Shown: positions 24,250 to 32,752, numbered from the stretch's first letter. The stretch is DNA of 37,206 bases from Syntrophomonadaceae bacterium (GCA_012719535.1 JAAYAC010000121.1:1-37206); one strand, 5' to 3'. Numbers and translations: made by a program. Notes: generated by a model from the sequence alone, not told the origin.

Positions 24250-25134
24250 TCACCCCTGGCGCGGCGCCCCCGGCGCAGGGCCATAAGGGGCTACGGTCTG
24301 TTCGGAGCTTTTCGCTGCTTGAACCAGGTTTTCCAGGAGCTTGGCAATGAGGATAGGACCCATCCCCCCCGGAACCGGGGCCAGCCACCCCGCATGCCCG
24401 GTCACGGAAGCTTTATCCACATTTCCACACACCTTACCCGACTCCCAATGAAAGCCGGCGTCGATGACAAATGAGCCCGGTTTAATCACATCACCGGTTA
24501 CCATTCGCGGTTCGCCTTTTTCTACGACCAGGATGTCGCCACGGCGGGCCGCCTCCTGCCACTCTACAGGAGAAGGAATAATTTCCACCTGGCAGCCCCG
24601 GGCCAGTAATAACAATCCCAGCGGTTGAATTAGGTCGAATGAATCACCAATAAGTACCGCATGCTTACCATCAACCCGGATGTGCCTGTCCAGCATCTCC
24701 AGGGTAGCCAACGCCGCGCAGCTTATGAACTGTGCCTGTGAAACCAGCAGCTGTCCCCGGTTGAAGGGGTGAAAACCGTCCACATCCTTGCCGGGGGCAA
24801 GGGCAGCAAGTACCGTTTCCTGTTCATGAACAAGTTGGTCGGGGAGAGGCAGCTGTACCAGTATGCCGTGTGTCCTCACATCCCGGTTTAACACCGCCAC
24901 TTTTGCGCAGAGGTCGGCAACACCTATAGCCGCCGCAACCCGGAGTACTTCACATTCACCTCCGATAGCGGCCACCGCCTTTTGTTTCATACCCACATAG
25001 TGCAGGCTTTCCTCATTGTCACCCACCAGGATAACAGCCAGCCGGGGTGGGAACCCAAGGGCTTCCACCTCCCTGCCCAGCCGGGCCTTGATCTCGCTGG
25101 CTATCTCGGAGCCGTTTATCAACCGGGTATCCAT
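24250..25134 (-). CDS. FolD paralog A: folate-site residues kept, NADP-motif lost
   Basis: FolD enzymes convert methylene-THF to methenyl- and formyl-THF with NADP. This 294-residue copy keeps the folate/catalytic set: Y46 and K50 in YVGMKQK, Q94 in VQLPLP, and GKDVDGFHPFN (115-125), plus PVPGGMGP. It has lost the dinucleotide motif: where GRSxxVGxP is expected, it has GDSFDLIQPLG (163-173). The PCTP segment is also gone (SCAALATLEML). ATG 25134 follows the paralog-B stop codon with no gap. It may be a cyclohydrolase-only form, a non-NADP enzyme or a subunit; this is inference. Its position before xseA equals the folD position in Bacillus. Confidence 0.85.
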   Translation of the reverse strand: MDTRLINGSEIASEIKARLGREVEALGFPPRLAVILVGDNEESLHYVGMKQKAVAAIGGECEVLRVAAAIGVADLCAKVAVLNRDVRTHGILVQLPLPDQLVHEQETVLAALAPGKDVDGFHPFNRGQLLVSQAQFISCAALATLEMLDRHIRVDGKHAVLIGDSFDLIQPLGLLLLARGCQVEIIPSPVEWQEAARRGDILVVEKGEPRMVTGDVIKPGSFVIDAGFHWESGKVCGNVDKASVTGHAGWLAPVPGGMGPILIAKLLENLVQAAKSSEQTVAPYGPAPGAPRQG

Positions 25135-26022
25135 CTACATCACCTGCTCCAGACCACTCGCCCGCTTGGCTAACTGCCATTTAGTCGCCTTGACCAGGTT
25201 CTGCAAGAGGAAAGCAACGGTCACCGCTCCTGCACCCCCGGGAACCGGGCTTATGAAGGCCGCCCGCTTGCAGGCCTCCTCGAACTCCACGTCACCAACG
25301 ATCTTGTCGCCCACCGCGTTTATACCTACATCGATGACAATGGCACCTTCCTTAATCCACTCTCCCCTGATAGTATTGGGCCGGCCTATCGCCACTACCA
25401 GGATCTCGGCCCGGCGCACATGCTCTTCCAGGTATCCGCGCTCGTAAGTGCCTATGTGGCAGACGGTAACGGTAGCGTTTTCTTTCAGCAACATGATGGC
25501 ACACGGTTTGCCGACAATATCACTGCTCCCGATAATGGTAACTTCCTTTCCGGCCAGGTTTACTCCAGTCGACTTGATGAGCTCTACTGCCGCCAGCGCC
25601 GTACAAGGTGCCAGCAGGGGTGCGCCCAGGAACAACCTGCCCAGGTTGTAAGGGGTTACTCCTTCAATATCCTTTTCGTGCGATATTCGCCACTGTGCAG
25701 CTCTGGCTTCAAGGGCGGAGGGAAGGGGCATGTGCAGTATGATTCCGTTGATTGCCGGGTCTTCATTAATATTGTCCAGGGTCCGCATAAGCCTGGCCTG
25801 TGTAGTGAAGGCCGACAGCTGCAGCAACTCGCAATTGATGCCCACCGTTTCGGCCTGGCGCTGTTGCGAATTAAGATAAACCCTCGACGCAGCATCCTCT
25901 CCTACTTGAACCGTCATCAAGCAAGGGTTAACCCCCTTTCCCTTGAGCTCCTTTACCTCCTTCCTTACCCCGCTCAAAATCTTTTCCGCCAGGTTCTTAC
26001 CATAGAGTATTTTTGTTTCCAT
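25135..26022 (-). CDS. FolD paralog B: NADP-motif kept, catalytic Lys and Gln lost
   Basis: Second FolD-family gene, 295 residues. The dinucleotide motif is largely intact (IIGSSDIVGKP, 163-173), with APCT at 138-141 and SPVPGGAGAVT near the end. The catalytic motif YVxxK reads YLNSQ, so the essential Lys is Q53, and the VQLPLP glutamine is H97 (LHMPLP). KDVDG reads KDIEG. With these losses normal dehydrogenase/cyclohydrolase catalysis is unlikely for B alone. It is four bases downstream of the TsaD-like gene and abuts paralog A stop-to-start, so equal amounts of both proteins are expected. See the finding on complementary losses. Confidence 0.86.
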   Translation of the reverse strand: METKILYGKNLAEKILSGVRKEVKELKGKGVNPCLMTVQVGEDAASRVYLNSQQRQAETVGINCELLQLSAFTTQARLMRTLDNINEDPAINGIILHMPLPSALEARAAQWRISHEKDIEGVTPYNLGRLFLGAPLLAPCTALAAVELIKSTGVNLAGKEVTIIGSSDIVGKPCAIMLLKENATVTVCHIGTYERGYLEEHVRRAEILVVAIGRPNTIRGEWIKEGAIVIDVGINAVGDKIVGDVEFEEACKRAAFISPVPGGAGAVTVAFLLQNLVKATKWQLAKRASGLEQVM

Positions 26023-26025
26023 TAC

Positions 26026-27015
26026 CTACACCTCTTCCAGTTGCATGTTGGTCAGCCATTTTTCCCGCCCCATAAGGGCTATTCCCACAGCATTGTCAGT
26101 GCTGAGACGAGGCAGCGCAAAGTGCAATCTGAGCCCCACCGCCGGGTGCTCCAGCCTCTCTCGTAACCGTTGTTTAATCAACCCGTTGGCCATAACCCCG
26201 CCTACCAGGACCACATCCCGGACCGCCTGCAGCCCGGCCTGGTCCCTTACCACTTTTTCGAGGGTATTGGCAATACAGCGCAAGAGCGCAAACGCCACTT
26301 CTTCGCGTGGTACTCCCTGCCTCAGGTAGCGAGTGGCCAGGGTCTCGGCCCCAGAAAAAGAAAACCGCCTTCCCCTTACGGCGGCTGGAATCGCAACCAC
26401 CGGCTTCTGTTCCTTGCCCATCGCCAGGGCGAGTTCCTCCAGGTACTTACCCGCTGGAAAAGGCAGTCCCATGCTTACCCCGACCCGATCCACCAGTTGT
26501 CCGGCATGCAGATCGGTGGTGGCGGCCAGAACCGCGATATCGTAATAGTGAACAGTACCGGGTTGTACCAGTAGCACCTCCGACGTACCGCCGGAAAAAT
26601 GAACCGCCAGGTAGCGTTCTGGTAAAGTACTATCGTTTCCGTACTGTCCAGCCATGATATGACCTTCCTGGTGACTGAAGGTGTAAAGCGGCACCCCCAC
26701 CACGCTACTCAGGGAGCGACCCATGCTTTCGCCCGCCAGAAACACCGGCATGTAACTGCCGGTTACGTTCCTGGGACACGTACTGACGGCTACCGCCCCC
26801 ACGGTATACTTAGAGAAGTATTTCTCAAGCTCGGCAAATAAAAAAGGAAGGTTTCGCACATGGGAAAATAGCGCCTCCGACTGTCGCAACCCCCTTTTTC
26901 CCTCTTCGACCTTCAGTACCTTGCGCAGGTCAGCTACGAGTTCTCCCTTCTCATCCACCATGGCCAGGGAAGTGGTATAAGCGCTGGTATCAATCCCGAG
27001 CACCGATTTCATCAT
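26026..27015 (-). CDS. TsaD/Kae1-like paralog
   Basis: ASKHA-fold protein of about 329 residues, related to TsaD (Kae1/Gcp), the tRNA t6A threonylcarbamoyl transferase. Metal ligands are retained: H115 and H119 in FSHQEGH and D307 in STDNAV. SGG (141-143), D176 and GGVMANGL (N277) also fit. Several signature stretches differ from TsaD: HFSGGTSEV instead of SGGHTxL, DRVG instead of DAxGEAFD. It is therefore more likely a paralog than the essential tsaD. ATG 27015/27012 follow GGGAG; the in-frame opening to 27126 overlaps nusB deeply. Located between nusB and folD, where Bacillus has no such gene. Confidence 0.85.
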   Translation of the reverse strand: MMKSVLGIDTSAYTTSLAMVDEKGELVADLRKVLKVEEGKRGLRQSEALFSHVRNLPFLFAELEKYFSKYTVGAVAVSTCPRNVTGSYMPVFLAGESMGRSLSSVVGVPLYTFSHQEGHIMAGQYGNDSTLPERYLAVHFSGGTSEVLLVQPGTVHYYDIAVLAATTDLHAGQLVDRVGVSMGLPFPAGKYLEELALAMGKEQKPVVAIPAAVRGRRFSFSGAETLATRYLRQGVPREEVAFALLRCIANTLEKVVRDQAGLQAVRDVVLVGGVMANGLIKQRLRERLEHPAVGLRLHFALPRLSTDNAVGIALMGREKWLTNMQLEEV

Positions 27016-27409
27016 CTTTCTCTCCCGAAATCCTGTCCAGTATGGCATTAATGAAGCCCTTGGAGTTTTCGTCGCCATATGTCTTCGCCAGTTCCACCGC
27101 TTCATCGATGGCGATAGCCGGGTCAATATCGGTGTACAGTATCTCGTAAACTGCCAGGCGCATGAGGTTTCGGTCTACGGTGGGCATCCGCTCAATGTTC
27201 CATTCGGGCGAGTATTTGCTGATACGCCTGTCAATGGCACCCAGCTCGGCCAGCGTACCATGGACTAGTTCCCGAGCAAAGCTACAATACTTCTCCTGGA
27301 GGGGCATCTCTTCCAAGAGGTACCCCAGTGATGATTCCGGTCGGGCTCCGGCCAGGTCAACCTGAAACAGAACCTTAAAAGCTATTTCCCTAGCTAACCG
27401 CCTGCTCAA
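26990..27409 (-). CDS. nusB: Transcription antitermination factor NusB
   Basis: Binds boxA RNA with NusE (S10) for antitermination of rRNA operons. The product starts SRRLAREIAFKVLFQVDL, the family signature, and ends with AIDEAVELAKTYGDENSKGFINAILDRI. TTG 27409, seven bases after AAGGGG, gives 139 residues; the longer opening to 27466 would overlap the DUF2273 gene by 40 bases. The 3' end overlaps the TsaD-like gene by 26 bases. First gene of the long housekeeping operon running to argR. Confidence 0.94.
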   Translation of the reverse strand: MSRRLAREIAFKVLFQVDLAGARPESSLGYLLEEMPLQEKYCSFARELVHGTLAELGAIDRRISKYSPEWNIERMPTVDRNLMRLAVYEILYTDIDPAIAIDEAVELAKTYGDENSKGFINAILDRISGEKDDEIGARD

Positions 27410-27426
27410 CAACAGTCCCCTTTCCG

Positions 27427-27645
27427 CTACCTGTTCTTGAAAACCCGCTGAACCCAGTCGTCCCAATCAGTACGTTCATCGATGTTCTTACCCACCAGGT
27501 ACCCCAGCGCTATACATATAATAATAAACAGGGCTTTCCAGAATCCATAGGAGACAACCAGGATGCCAGCTATCAACCCCAGGCCAATCCCGAGCAACTT
27601 GCCCCGGTGGTGTTCCAGGATATGCAATAAGAATTTTTCCCACAT
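27427..27645 (-). CDS. DUF2273 small membrane protein
   Basis: Protein of 72 residues with two hydrophobic stretches (about 15-32 and 36-52) and a charged tail containing DERTDWDDWV. DUF2273 proteins are regularly found beside amaP and asp23. Probably part of the membrane module that anchors Asp23. It begins 12 bases after the amaP stop. Confidence 0.88.
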   Translation of the reverse strand: MWEKFLLHILEHHRGKLLGIGLGLIAGILVVSYGFWKALFIIICIALGYLVGKNIDERTDWDDWVQRVFKNR

Positions 27646-27657
27646 AACAGGTCCTCC

Positions 27658-28191
27658 CTACCTGACTCGCGGGCCCTGGGCGGCTATATCATCCACCAGA
27701 ACCTTTATCTCCTCTACCTTAAGGCCACCTACATCTTCCAGGTACTTGCCCACCCGGGTTTGCAGGGTTTCCATCATTTCCGGCACGTTGTAGTCCGGGT
27801 TAATCATTACGTGTAAAAAAACACCTACTCCGGTTCGGGTGTAATTGACTACCGGCTTGATATCCCTGAGACCCTCCACGGTACGGGCCGCCTTGAGTAT
27901 GATCTGCTTGACCGCCGGGACTGTCATACAGACTTCCCCCAGAGGGCCGTCCCGAACCACCATTACCCGGGGCTTGTCCGGCTTAAGGCTCGCTGCCAGC
28001 AAATAAACGCCCAGCAGAGCGAAAAAACCCGCCACTGCCCCGGTTATCAACCGATCGTGGGAGGTAGCCAGGGCACGACCCAACCACTGCAACGGTTCGC
28101 TGTAACCCAGGGCCAGGCCTACCACACCAGTCGAAATCACAATAAGGAACAGGTTATACAATAATACCACCAAGCGCCAGGCAGCTGGCAT
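27658..28191 (-). CDS. amaP: AmaP, Asp23 membrane anchor
   Basis: The 177-residue protein has two N-terminal membrane helices (about 8-30 and 46-68) followed by a cytosolic domain with an Asp23-like core (VCMTVPAVKQIILKAA, GVGVFLHVMINPDYNVPEM). In Staphylococcus AmaP ties Asp23 to the membrane; the same is inferred here from its place between asp23 and DUF2273. It lies about 90 bases after asp23, with a strong hairpin between them that could lower its expression relative to asp23. Confidence 0.88.
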   Translation of the reverse strand: MPAAWRLVVLLYNLFLIVISTGVVGLALGYSEPLQWLGRALATSHDRLITGAVAGFFALLGVYLLAASLKPDKPRVMVVRDGPLGEVCMTVPAVKQIILKAARTVEGLRDIKPVVNYTRTGVGVFLHVMINPDYNVPEMMETLQTRVGKYLEDVGGLKVEEIKVLVDDIAAQGPRVR

Positions 28192-28228
28192 AATACTTGT
28201 CCCCCTTTACCGGTTTCAAAATACGAAT

Positions 28229-28253
28229 AACCCCCTGTTTATGGCAGGGGGTT
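28229..28253 (-). terminator. Hairpin between asp23 and amaP
   Basis: Perfect 9-bp arms AACCCCCTG/CAGGGGGTT with a seven-base loop. On the minus strand it is followed by ATTCGTATTTTG, a broken T-run. It could act as a partial terminator or as a 3' end stabiliser separating abundant asp23 mRNA from amaP. Confidence 0.6.
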
Positions 28254-28280
28254 GGACTGCTCCCGTCTTATTAGGGGCGC

Positions 28281-28685
28281 TTATACCTCGATCATTTCTT
28301 CCTTCTCTGCCTTTTTCATGGATACCCCTACCACATGGACGTTTATGCTGGTAACTCTTAAACCCGTCATGGTTTCCACTGCCGATTTCACCTGTTCCTG
28401 GACGGTTTGCGCTACCTTGGGAATCGGGAAACCGAACTCCACCAGCAGGAATACATCTATAGCTGCTTCCTTTTCTCCGACCTCCACCTTGACCCCTTTG
28501 CCGAGGTTCTTTCTGCCCAGCATTTCAACTATGCCTGTTCCCCAGCCACCGCTCATGGCTGCGACCCCTTCCACCTCGACTGCGGCCAGGCCGGCAATAA
28601 TAGAGACTACTTCATCGGCAATCCGGATCGAACCAAGGTCATTGGAATCGTCAATTCTTTCAGTTATAACCTTGTTTTCCACCAT
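28281..28685 (-). CDS. Asp23/Gls24 family envelope stress protein
   Basis: Small protein of 134 residues in the Asp23 family, equivalent in position to yqhY, which follows accC in Bacillus. Diagnostic stretches are IRIADEVVSIIAGLAAVEVEGVAAM and ETMTGLRVTSINVHVVGV. Members lie at the membrane through AmaP and are linked to envelope stress and acetyl-CoA carboxylase control. ATG 28685 is five bases after AGGAGGTGA; GTG 28691 overlaps that site and is not used. A good promoter sits directly upstream, so it can be transcribed apart from accC. Confidence 0.93.
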   Translation of the reverse strand: MVENKVITERIDDSNDLGSIRIADEVVSIIAGLAAVEVEGVAAMSGGWGTGIVEMLGRKNLGKGVKVEVGEKEAAIDVFLLVEFGFPIPKVAQTVQEQVKSAVETMTGLRVTSINVHVVGVSMKKAEKEEMIEV

Positions 28686-28705
28686 TCTCACCTCCTAATG
28701 TCTTC

Positions 28706-28734
28706 ATTTTACGCAATTCCAGCGGTAATTACAA
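28706..28734 (-). promoter_or_regulatory. Sigma-A-type promoter for asp23
   Basis: Minus-strand -35 TTGTAA (28729-28734) and -10 TAAAAT (28706-28711) separated by 17 bases, in the 60-base gap after accC. It gives a very short leader of about 14 bases containing the ribosome binding site. Confidence 0.55.
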
Positions 28735-28751
28735 CCTTAATTGGTATTCTA

Positions 28752-30104
28752 CTAGTTATTCAAGCTGTTTATGCGTCTTTGAATGAAATTGGTGTATACC
28801 TCACCCTTCTGGAAAAAGGCATTGTTCAATATCCTGCGGTGATAGGGAATGGTAGTTTTAATGCCTTCAATAACAAACTCGCGCAGGGCACGATCCATTC
28901 GGCTTATGGCCTCGGGACGATCCTTCCCCCACGCAATAACCTTGGCTACCAGGGAATCGTAGTAAGGAGGTATGGAATAGCCAGGGTAAAGGGCCGAGTC
29001 AATTCTAATCCCGGGGCCTCCCGGGGGCAGGTAATTAGTAACAAGACCAGGCGAAGGACGGAAATCAAGTTTCGGATCTTCGGCGTTAATCCGGCACTCC
29101 AGTGCCCATCCGTTTATCTTGATGTCCTCCTGGGTGTATGGCAGAGGCTGTCCGGCAGCTACGAGTATCTGCCCCTTAACCAGATCAATCCCGGTCACCA
29201 TCTCCGTCACCGGGTGCTCCACCTGAATCCGGGTATTCATTTCAATAAAATAAAAGTCGCGGTTCTTGTCCACCAGGAACTCTACCGTCCCGGCACTGAA
29301 GTATCCGGCGGCTCGGGCCGCCAGCACTGCCATCTCCCCCATGCGGCGCCGCGTTTCTTCGTCGATGAATACGGAAGGAGCCTCCTCCAGCAGCTTCTGA
29401 TTGCGCCTCTGTATGGAGCAATCCCTTTCCCCCAGGTAGATGATATTGCCGTGCTCATCCCCCAGTAGCTGCATTTCTATGTGGCGGGGTTCTTCAATAT
29501 ACTTCTCGATGTACAACGACCCGTTACCAAAGGCCGCTTCCGCCTCCGTTCGCGCTGCAGCCAGCGCCTCTTCAATATCTTTACGGCTGTGGGCCAGCCG
29601 CATGCCGCGTCCCCCGCCTCCTGCAGCCGCCTTGATCAAAACCGGATATCCGATATCTCCGGCCAGCCGCAGGGCCTCCTTGACATCGTGCACTGCACCT
29701 TCACTGCCGGGCACTACTGGTACTCCTACATTTTTGACCAGTTCCCGTGCCTCGATCTTGTCGCCCATACAGTTGATAGCCCGGGAGTTGGGCCCGATAA
29801 ACTTTATGTCACATGTTTCGCACATCTGGGCAAAATAGGCGTTTTCCGCCAGAAACCCGTACCCGGGATGAATGGCGTCGGCGTTGGTTATGTTAGCGGC
29901 AGCGATAATATTCGGTATGTTCAGGTAACTGCGGTTGGCGCTGGCACCACCTATGCAAACCGATTCATCCGCCAAGCGAACGTGAAGAGAGTCTCTATCC
30001 GCCTCCGAGTAAACAGCTACCGTACTTATACCCAGTTCCCGGCACGCCCGAATGATTCTGACCGCAATTTCACCACGATTTGCCACCAGAACCTTGGAGA
30101 ACAT
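28752..30104 (-). CDS. accC: Biotin carboxylase (AccC / pyruvate carboxylase subunit A)
   Basis: ATP-dependent carboxylation of the biotin carrier. The 450-residue ATP-grasp protein has [17 protein letters not shown] at the start, the glycine-rich [13 protein letters not shown] loop, [13 protein letters not shown], and [17 protein letters not shown] with catalytic Glu/Arg residues. Length is standard. In this genome its carrier is the C-terminal domain of the preceding fused gene. The pair may act as a pyruvate carboxylase, but AccC can also serve acetyl-CoA carboxylase if other subunits exist elsewhere. It starts eight bases after the fused gene. Confidence 0.95.
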   Translation of the reverse strand: MFSKVLVANRGEIAVRIIRACRELGISTVAVYSEADRDSLHVRLADESVCIGGASANRSYLNIPNIIAAANITNADAIHPGYGFLAENAYFAQMCETCDIKFIGPNSRAINCMGDKIEARELVKNVGVPVVPGSEGAVHDVKEALRLAGDIGYPVLIKAAAGGGGRGMRLAHSRKDIEEALAAARTEAEAAFGNGSLYIEKYIEEPRHIEMQLLGDEHGNIIYLGERDCSIQRRNQKLLEEAPSVFIDEETRRRMGEMAVLAARAAGYFSAGTVEFLVDKNRDFYFIEMNTRIQVEHPVTEMVTGIDLVKGQILVAAGQPLPYTQEDIKINGWALECRINAEDPKLDFRPSPGLVTNYLPPGGPGIRIDSALYPGYSIPPYYDSLVAKVIAWGKDRPEAISRMDRALREFVIEGIKTTIPYHRRILNNAFFQKGEVYTNFIQRRINSLNN

Positions 30105-30112
30105 CTCATCAC

Positions 30113-32020
30113 CTACTCCTTCACGATCAGAAACATGGTCTGTCCGTATTCGACAGGTTGGGCGTTCTCAACCAGGATGTCAACAACACGCCCGCTCATT
30201 TCAGACTTGATCTCGTTCATCAGCTTCATGGCTTCCACTATACACAAAGTTTGCCCCTGCTCTACCCTGTCTCCGATTTCCACGAAAGGTGGAGCATCGG
30301 GAGCCGGTGCCCTGTAAAAAGTCCCCACCATAGGGCTTACCACTGCTATCAGGTCTTCATCAGTCATGCCATTGGCTTCGTCCTTTTCTGCCTGTGTTTC
30401 CTGACTGCCACGCTTGTCTTTCGTTCCGGGTTCACTCGTGGTTAAACTGCCGGTACGGGCCACCTTGCGCAGGTTAAGCTTGAAATCCTGGCTTTCCAGC
30501 TCCATTTCTGCAATACTGGTATCGTCAAACAGCAGCATTAGCTCCCGGATTTCGTCAATGTTCACCTCTTGAGCCCCCTTGTTGCTTGTTCTTTTGGCAA
30601 TCTTCGGTAACGGTCGCGATGGTTCCGCAGCCGGGGATTCTTTTGCTTCCTCGATTCTTCGTTCCTGGGACGCCGACTTCTCCATCCCGCCGTCTTTACG
30701 GTAGGCAAAGAACTTGAGCGCCACCTGGGGGAACAGAGCATAGCTCAAAATGTCCTCCTCGCTTTCGGCAAGGTGCCCCACTTCCTGTCGCGCCCTTTCC
30801 CAGCCGGGTTCCAGCAAATCGGCCGGTCGCACGGTGATAACTTGCTCGTCACCGATAATTCTCTTTCTTACCTCTTCGTCGATAGGAACCGGTGATCTGC
30901 CGTAGAAACCTCGTACATAGTCCTTAACCTCTCCCGGGCACAGCTTGTACCTCTCGCCCATAAGGATATTCAGCACGGCCTGAATACCCACAATTTGGCT
31001 GGTAGGAGTTACCAGAGGCGGAAATCCCAGGTCCTTTCTTACCCGGGGAATCTCTTCCAGAACCTCGTTCAGCCTGTCCAATGCTTTTTGTTCTTCCAGT
31101 TGCGAGACCAGGTTAGATATCATACCTCCCGGCACCTGGTGCTCAAACACCTTCATATCTGCGATACGAGTCACCCCGCGCTCAAAGCCCTTTTGTTTGC
31201 GGATTTCCTCGAAATGGCTGGCAATCTCGAAGAGTTCGTGCAGGTTCAACCCGGTGTCCCATTCCGTGCCCTGTAAAGCCCTAACAATGGTTTCCACCGG
31301 AGGCTGTGAAGAACCGAAAGCCATGGGCACACTGGCCGCGTCCACTACGTCAACCCCGGCTTCGGCCGCTTTGAGACAGGCCCCGCCGGCCAGACCCCCG
31401 ATGTAGTGGGTATGCAGCTGGATAGGAAGTTGCACCTTTTCTTTCAGCAGCTTTACCAGCTCATAGGACTGGTAAGGGCCAAGCAACCCGGCCATGTCTT
31501 TGATGCAAATGGAGTCCGCCCCCATATCCTTGAGTTTGAACGCGGTTTCCACAAAGTGATCCACAGTATGGACGGGACTAACGGTATAAACCACGCAGGC
31601 TTGCACATGCTTACCCGCCTGGCGGACAGCTTGTATCGGAACCTCGAGGTTCCGAATATCGTTCAGGGCGTCAAAAATCCGAAAGATGTCAATTCCATTG
31701 GCAGCAGCTCTCTCCACAAATTTCTTCACCACATCATCGGGGTAGTGGCTGTAGCCTACCAGTGACTGGCCGCGCAACAGCATCTGCAGTTTGGTTTTCT
31801 TTACATATCTGCGAATAATCCGCAGGCGTTCCCAAGGATCCTCATTCAGGTAGCGCAGGCAGACGTCGAAGGTAGCCCCTCCCCAGACCTCCAGGGAGTG
31901 GTACCCGACATTATCGAGCTGCTCCAGAACGGGTATCATGTCTTCGGTAGTCATTCTGGTCGCCCATAAGCTCTGGTGTCCGTCTCTCAAACTCGTGTCG
32001 GTTATCTTGAGCTTCTTCAA
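30113..32020 (-). CDS. Carboxyltransferase (PycB/OadA type) fused to AccB-type biotin carrier
   Basis: Chain of 635 residues. Residues 1-270 form an HMGL-like TIM barrel with [22 protein letters not shown] and QLHTHYIGG (metal ligands), and 290-460 the conserved carboxylase domain; together these are the pyruvate carboxylase/oxaloacetate decarboxylase carboxyltransferase. After a linker, residue 487 onward is AccB-like: NIDEIRELM...[11 protein letters not shown], then [21 protein letters not shown] and biotin site EAMKLMNE with K599. AMKL with the DDTSIAE helix is typical of BCCP, not of OadA. The gene occupies the accB slot before accC. Start TTG 32020 has GGGGAGGA six bases upstream. Pyruvate plus CO2 to oxaloacetate is the likeliest reaction; decarboxylase is less likely as no membrane subunits are near. 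Confidence 0.92.
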   Translation of the reverse strand: MKKLKITDTSLRDGHQSLWATRMTTEDMIPVLEQLDNVGYHSLEVWGGATFDVCLRYLNEDPWERLRIIRRYVKKTKLQMLLRGQSLVGYSHYPDDVVKKFVERAAANGIDIFRIFDALNDIRNLEVPIQAVRQAGKHVQACVVYTVSPVHTVDHFVETAFKLKDMGADSICIKDMAGLLGPYQSYELVKLLKEKVQLPIQLHTHYIGGLAGGACLKAAEAGVDVVDAASVPMAFGSSQPPVETIVRALQGTEWDTGLNLHELFEIASHFEEIRKQKGFERGVTRIADMKVFEHQVPGGMISNLVSQLEEQKALDRLNEVLEEIPRVRKDLGFPPLVTPTSQIVGIQAVLNILMGERYKLCPGEVKDYVRGFYGRSPVPIDEEVRKRIIGDEQVITVRPADLLEPGWERARQEVGHLAESEEDILSYALFPQVALKFFAYRKDGGMEKSASQERRIEEAKESPAAEPSRPLPKIAKRTSNKGAQEVNIDEIRELMLLFDDTSIAEMELESQDFKLNLRKVARTGSLTTSEPGTKDKRGSQETQAEKDEANGMTDEDLIAVVSPMVGTFYRAPAPDAPPFVEIGDRVEQGQTLCIVEAMKLMNEIKSEMSGRVVDILVENAQPVEYGQTMFLIVKE

Positions 32021-32063
32021 CTTTATTCCTCCCCGGGTACCTTCTTTGGCAATTGATTATGGG

Positions 32064-32096
32064 CTAAAAATTAACTCAGGCCTTACGGACCTGAGT
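32064..32096 (-). terminator. Hairpin terminator in the leader of the carboxylase gene
   Basis: Arms ACTCAGG and CCTGAGT (32074-32080, 32090-32096), extendable by CC/GG, are followed on the minus strand by TTAATTTTTAG. It can end the spoIIIA transcript. Because a good promoter lies upstream at 32167-32195, it also sits in that promoter's leader, about 65 bases after the start point and 44 bases before the coding start. Confidence 0.72.
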
Positions 32097-32166
32097 ATTT
32101 AAAGCTTGCGTGCCAGATACCTGCTATGCCGCCTTTGGCCAGCCGATGCCATATAAGGCTAATCAT

Positions 32167-32195
32167 ATTATATGGTTCAGAGAGGTCAAATTCAA
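32167..32195 (-). promoter_or_regulatory. Strong sigma-A promoter for the carboxylase operon
   Basis: Minus-strand -35 TTGAAT (32190-32195) and a perfect -10 TATAAT (32167-32172) with 17-base spacing, just after the spoIIIAH stop codon. It is the best promoter match in the window. The transcript would run about 140 bases to the TTG start through a terminator-like hairpin. Confidence 0.72.
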
Positions 32196-32215
32196 CACCT
32201 CTACCCAAGTATACA

Positions 32216-32752
32216 TTATCCTTCGGATTTACGAACGATTATACAGACCTCGTCCGCCTGGCAACCTACTACCTGGGCCACTTGTTTCTTGAGTTCCTCT
32301 TCCCGGCCGAGAGGAAGACTGGCAGCCTTAAAAGGAACGACCACCATGGTGATACCAGACTGGCTGATAACTACGCAATCCTGGTACCCTGTAGCCTTCA
32401 CCAGAGTCTCGGCTTTTACCTCCCGGTCTATAGCCTCCGTTATCTTGACTAAACGGGCCGCGGCTGATTCCTTGGCCTTTCCGTCCACATTCGGATTGTT
32501 TATCATCTCCCGCAACAAATCCACCTGCTCGCTTCTGATACGCTCGCGTTCGAGGCGGTACTCAGAAAAAAAAGCCCGGCTGTACTTGACTTGAGCTATC
32601 CTGTCCGCAAGTGGCGCTCTTGGTATCACCGGTTCCCTGTTTTCCCGCGGCGAGCTGCTGGCCAGCCACTTGCTCCCCAACAAGTAAACAAGGGCTATGA
32701 GCAACACCGCTCCTCCCGCGCAAATCAGGGATTTCCTCAGATTAATCACCAT
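32216..32752 (-). CDS. spoIIIAH: Stage III sporulation protein AH
   Basis: Mother-cell membrane protein whose extracellular domain docks with forespore SpoIIQ to form the engulfment channel. The 178-residue product has a short cytosolic N-terminus, one membrane helix (about 8-27) and a YscJ/FliF-like ring-building C-terminal domain (EREVKAETLVKATGYQDCVVISQSG and following). ATG 32752 (MVINLRK) has AAGGTGG nine bases upstream; the earlier opening to 32869 overlaps spoIIIAG and is rejected. Last gene of the spoIIIA operon. Confidence 0.93.
   Translation of the reverse strand: MVINLRKSLICAGGAVLLIALVYLLGSKWLASSSPRENREPVIPRAPLADRIAQVKYSRAFFSEYRLERERIRSEQVDLLREMINNPNVDGKAKESAAARLVKITEAIDREVKAETLVKATGYQDCVVISQSGITMVVVPFKAASLPLGREEELKKQVAQVVGCQADEVCIIVRKSEG

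Noticed and set aside
32021-32160. Known riboswitch class (THF, glycine, SAM, ZTP, c-di-GMP) in the carboxylase leader
   Set aside because: No consensus core matched by eye; only a terminator hairpin and a possible short antiterminator pairing can be supported.
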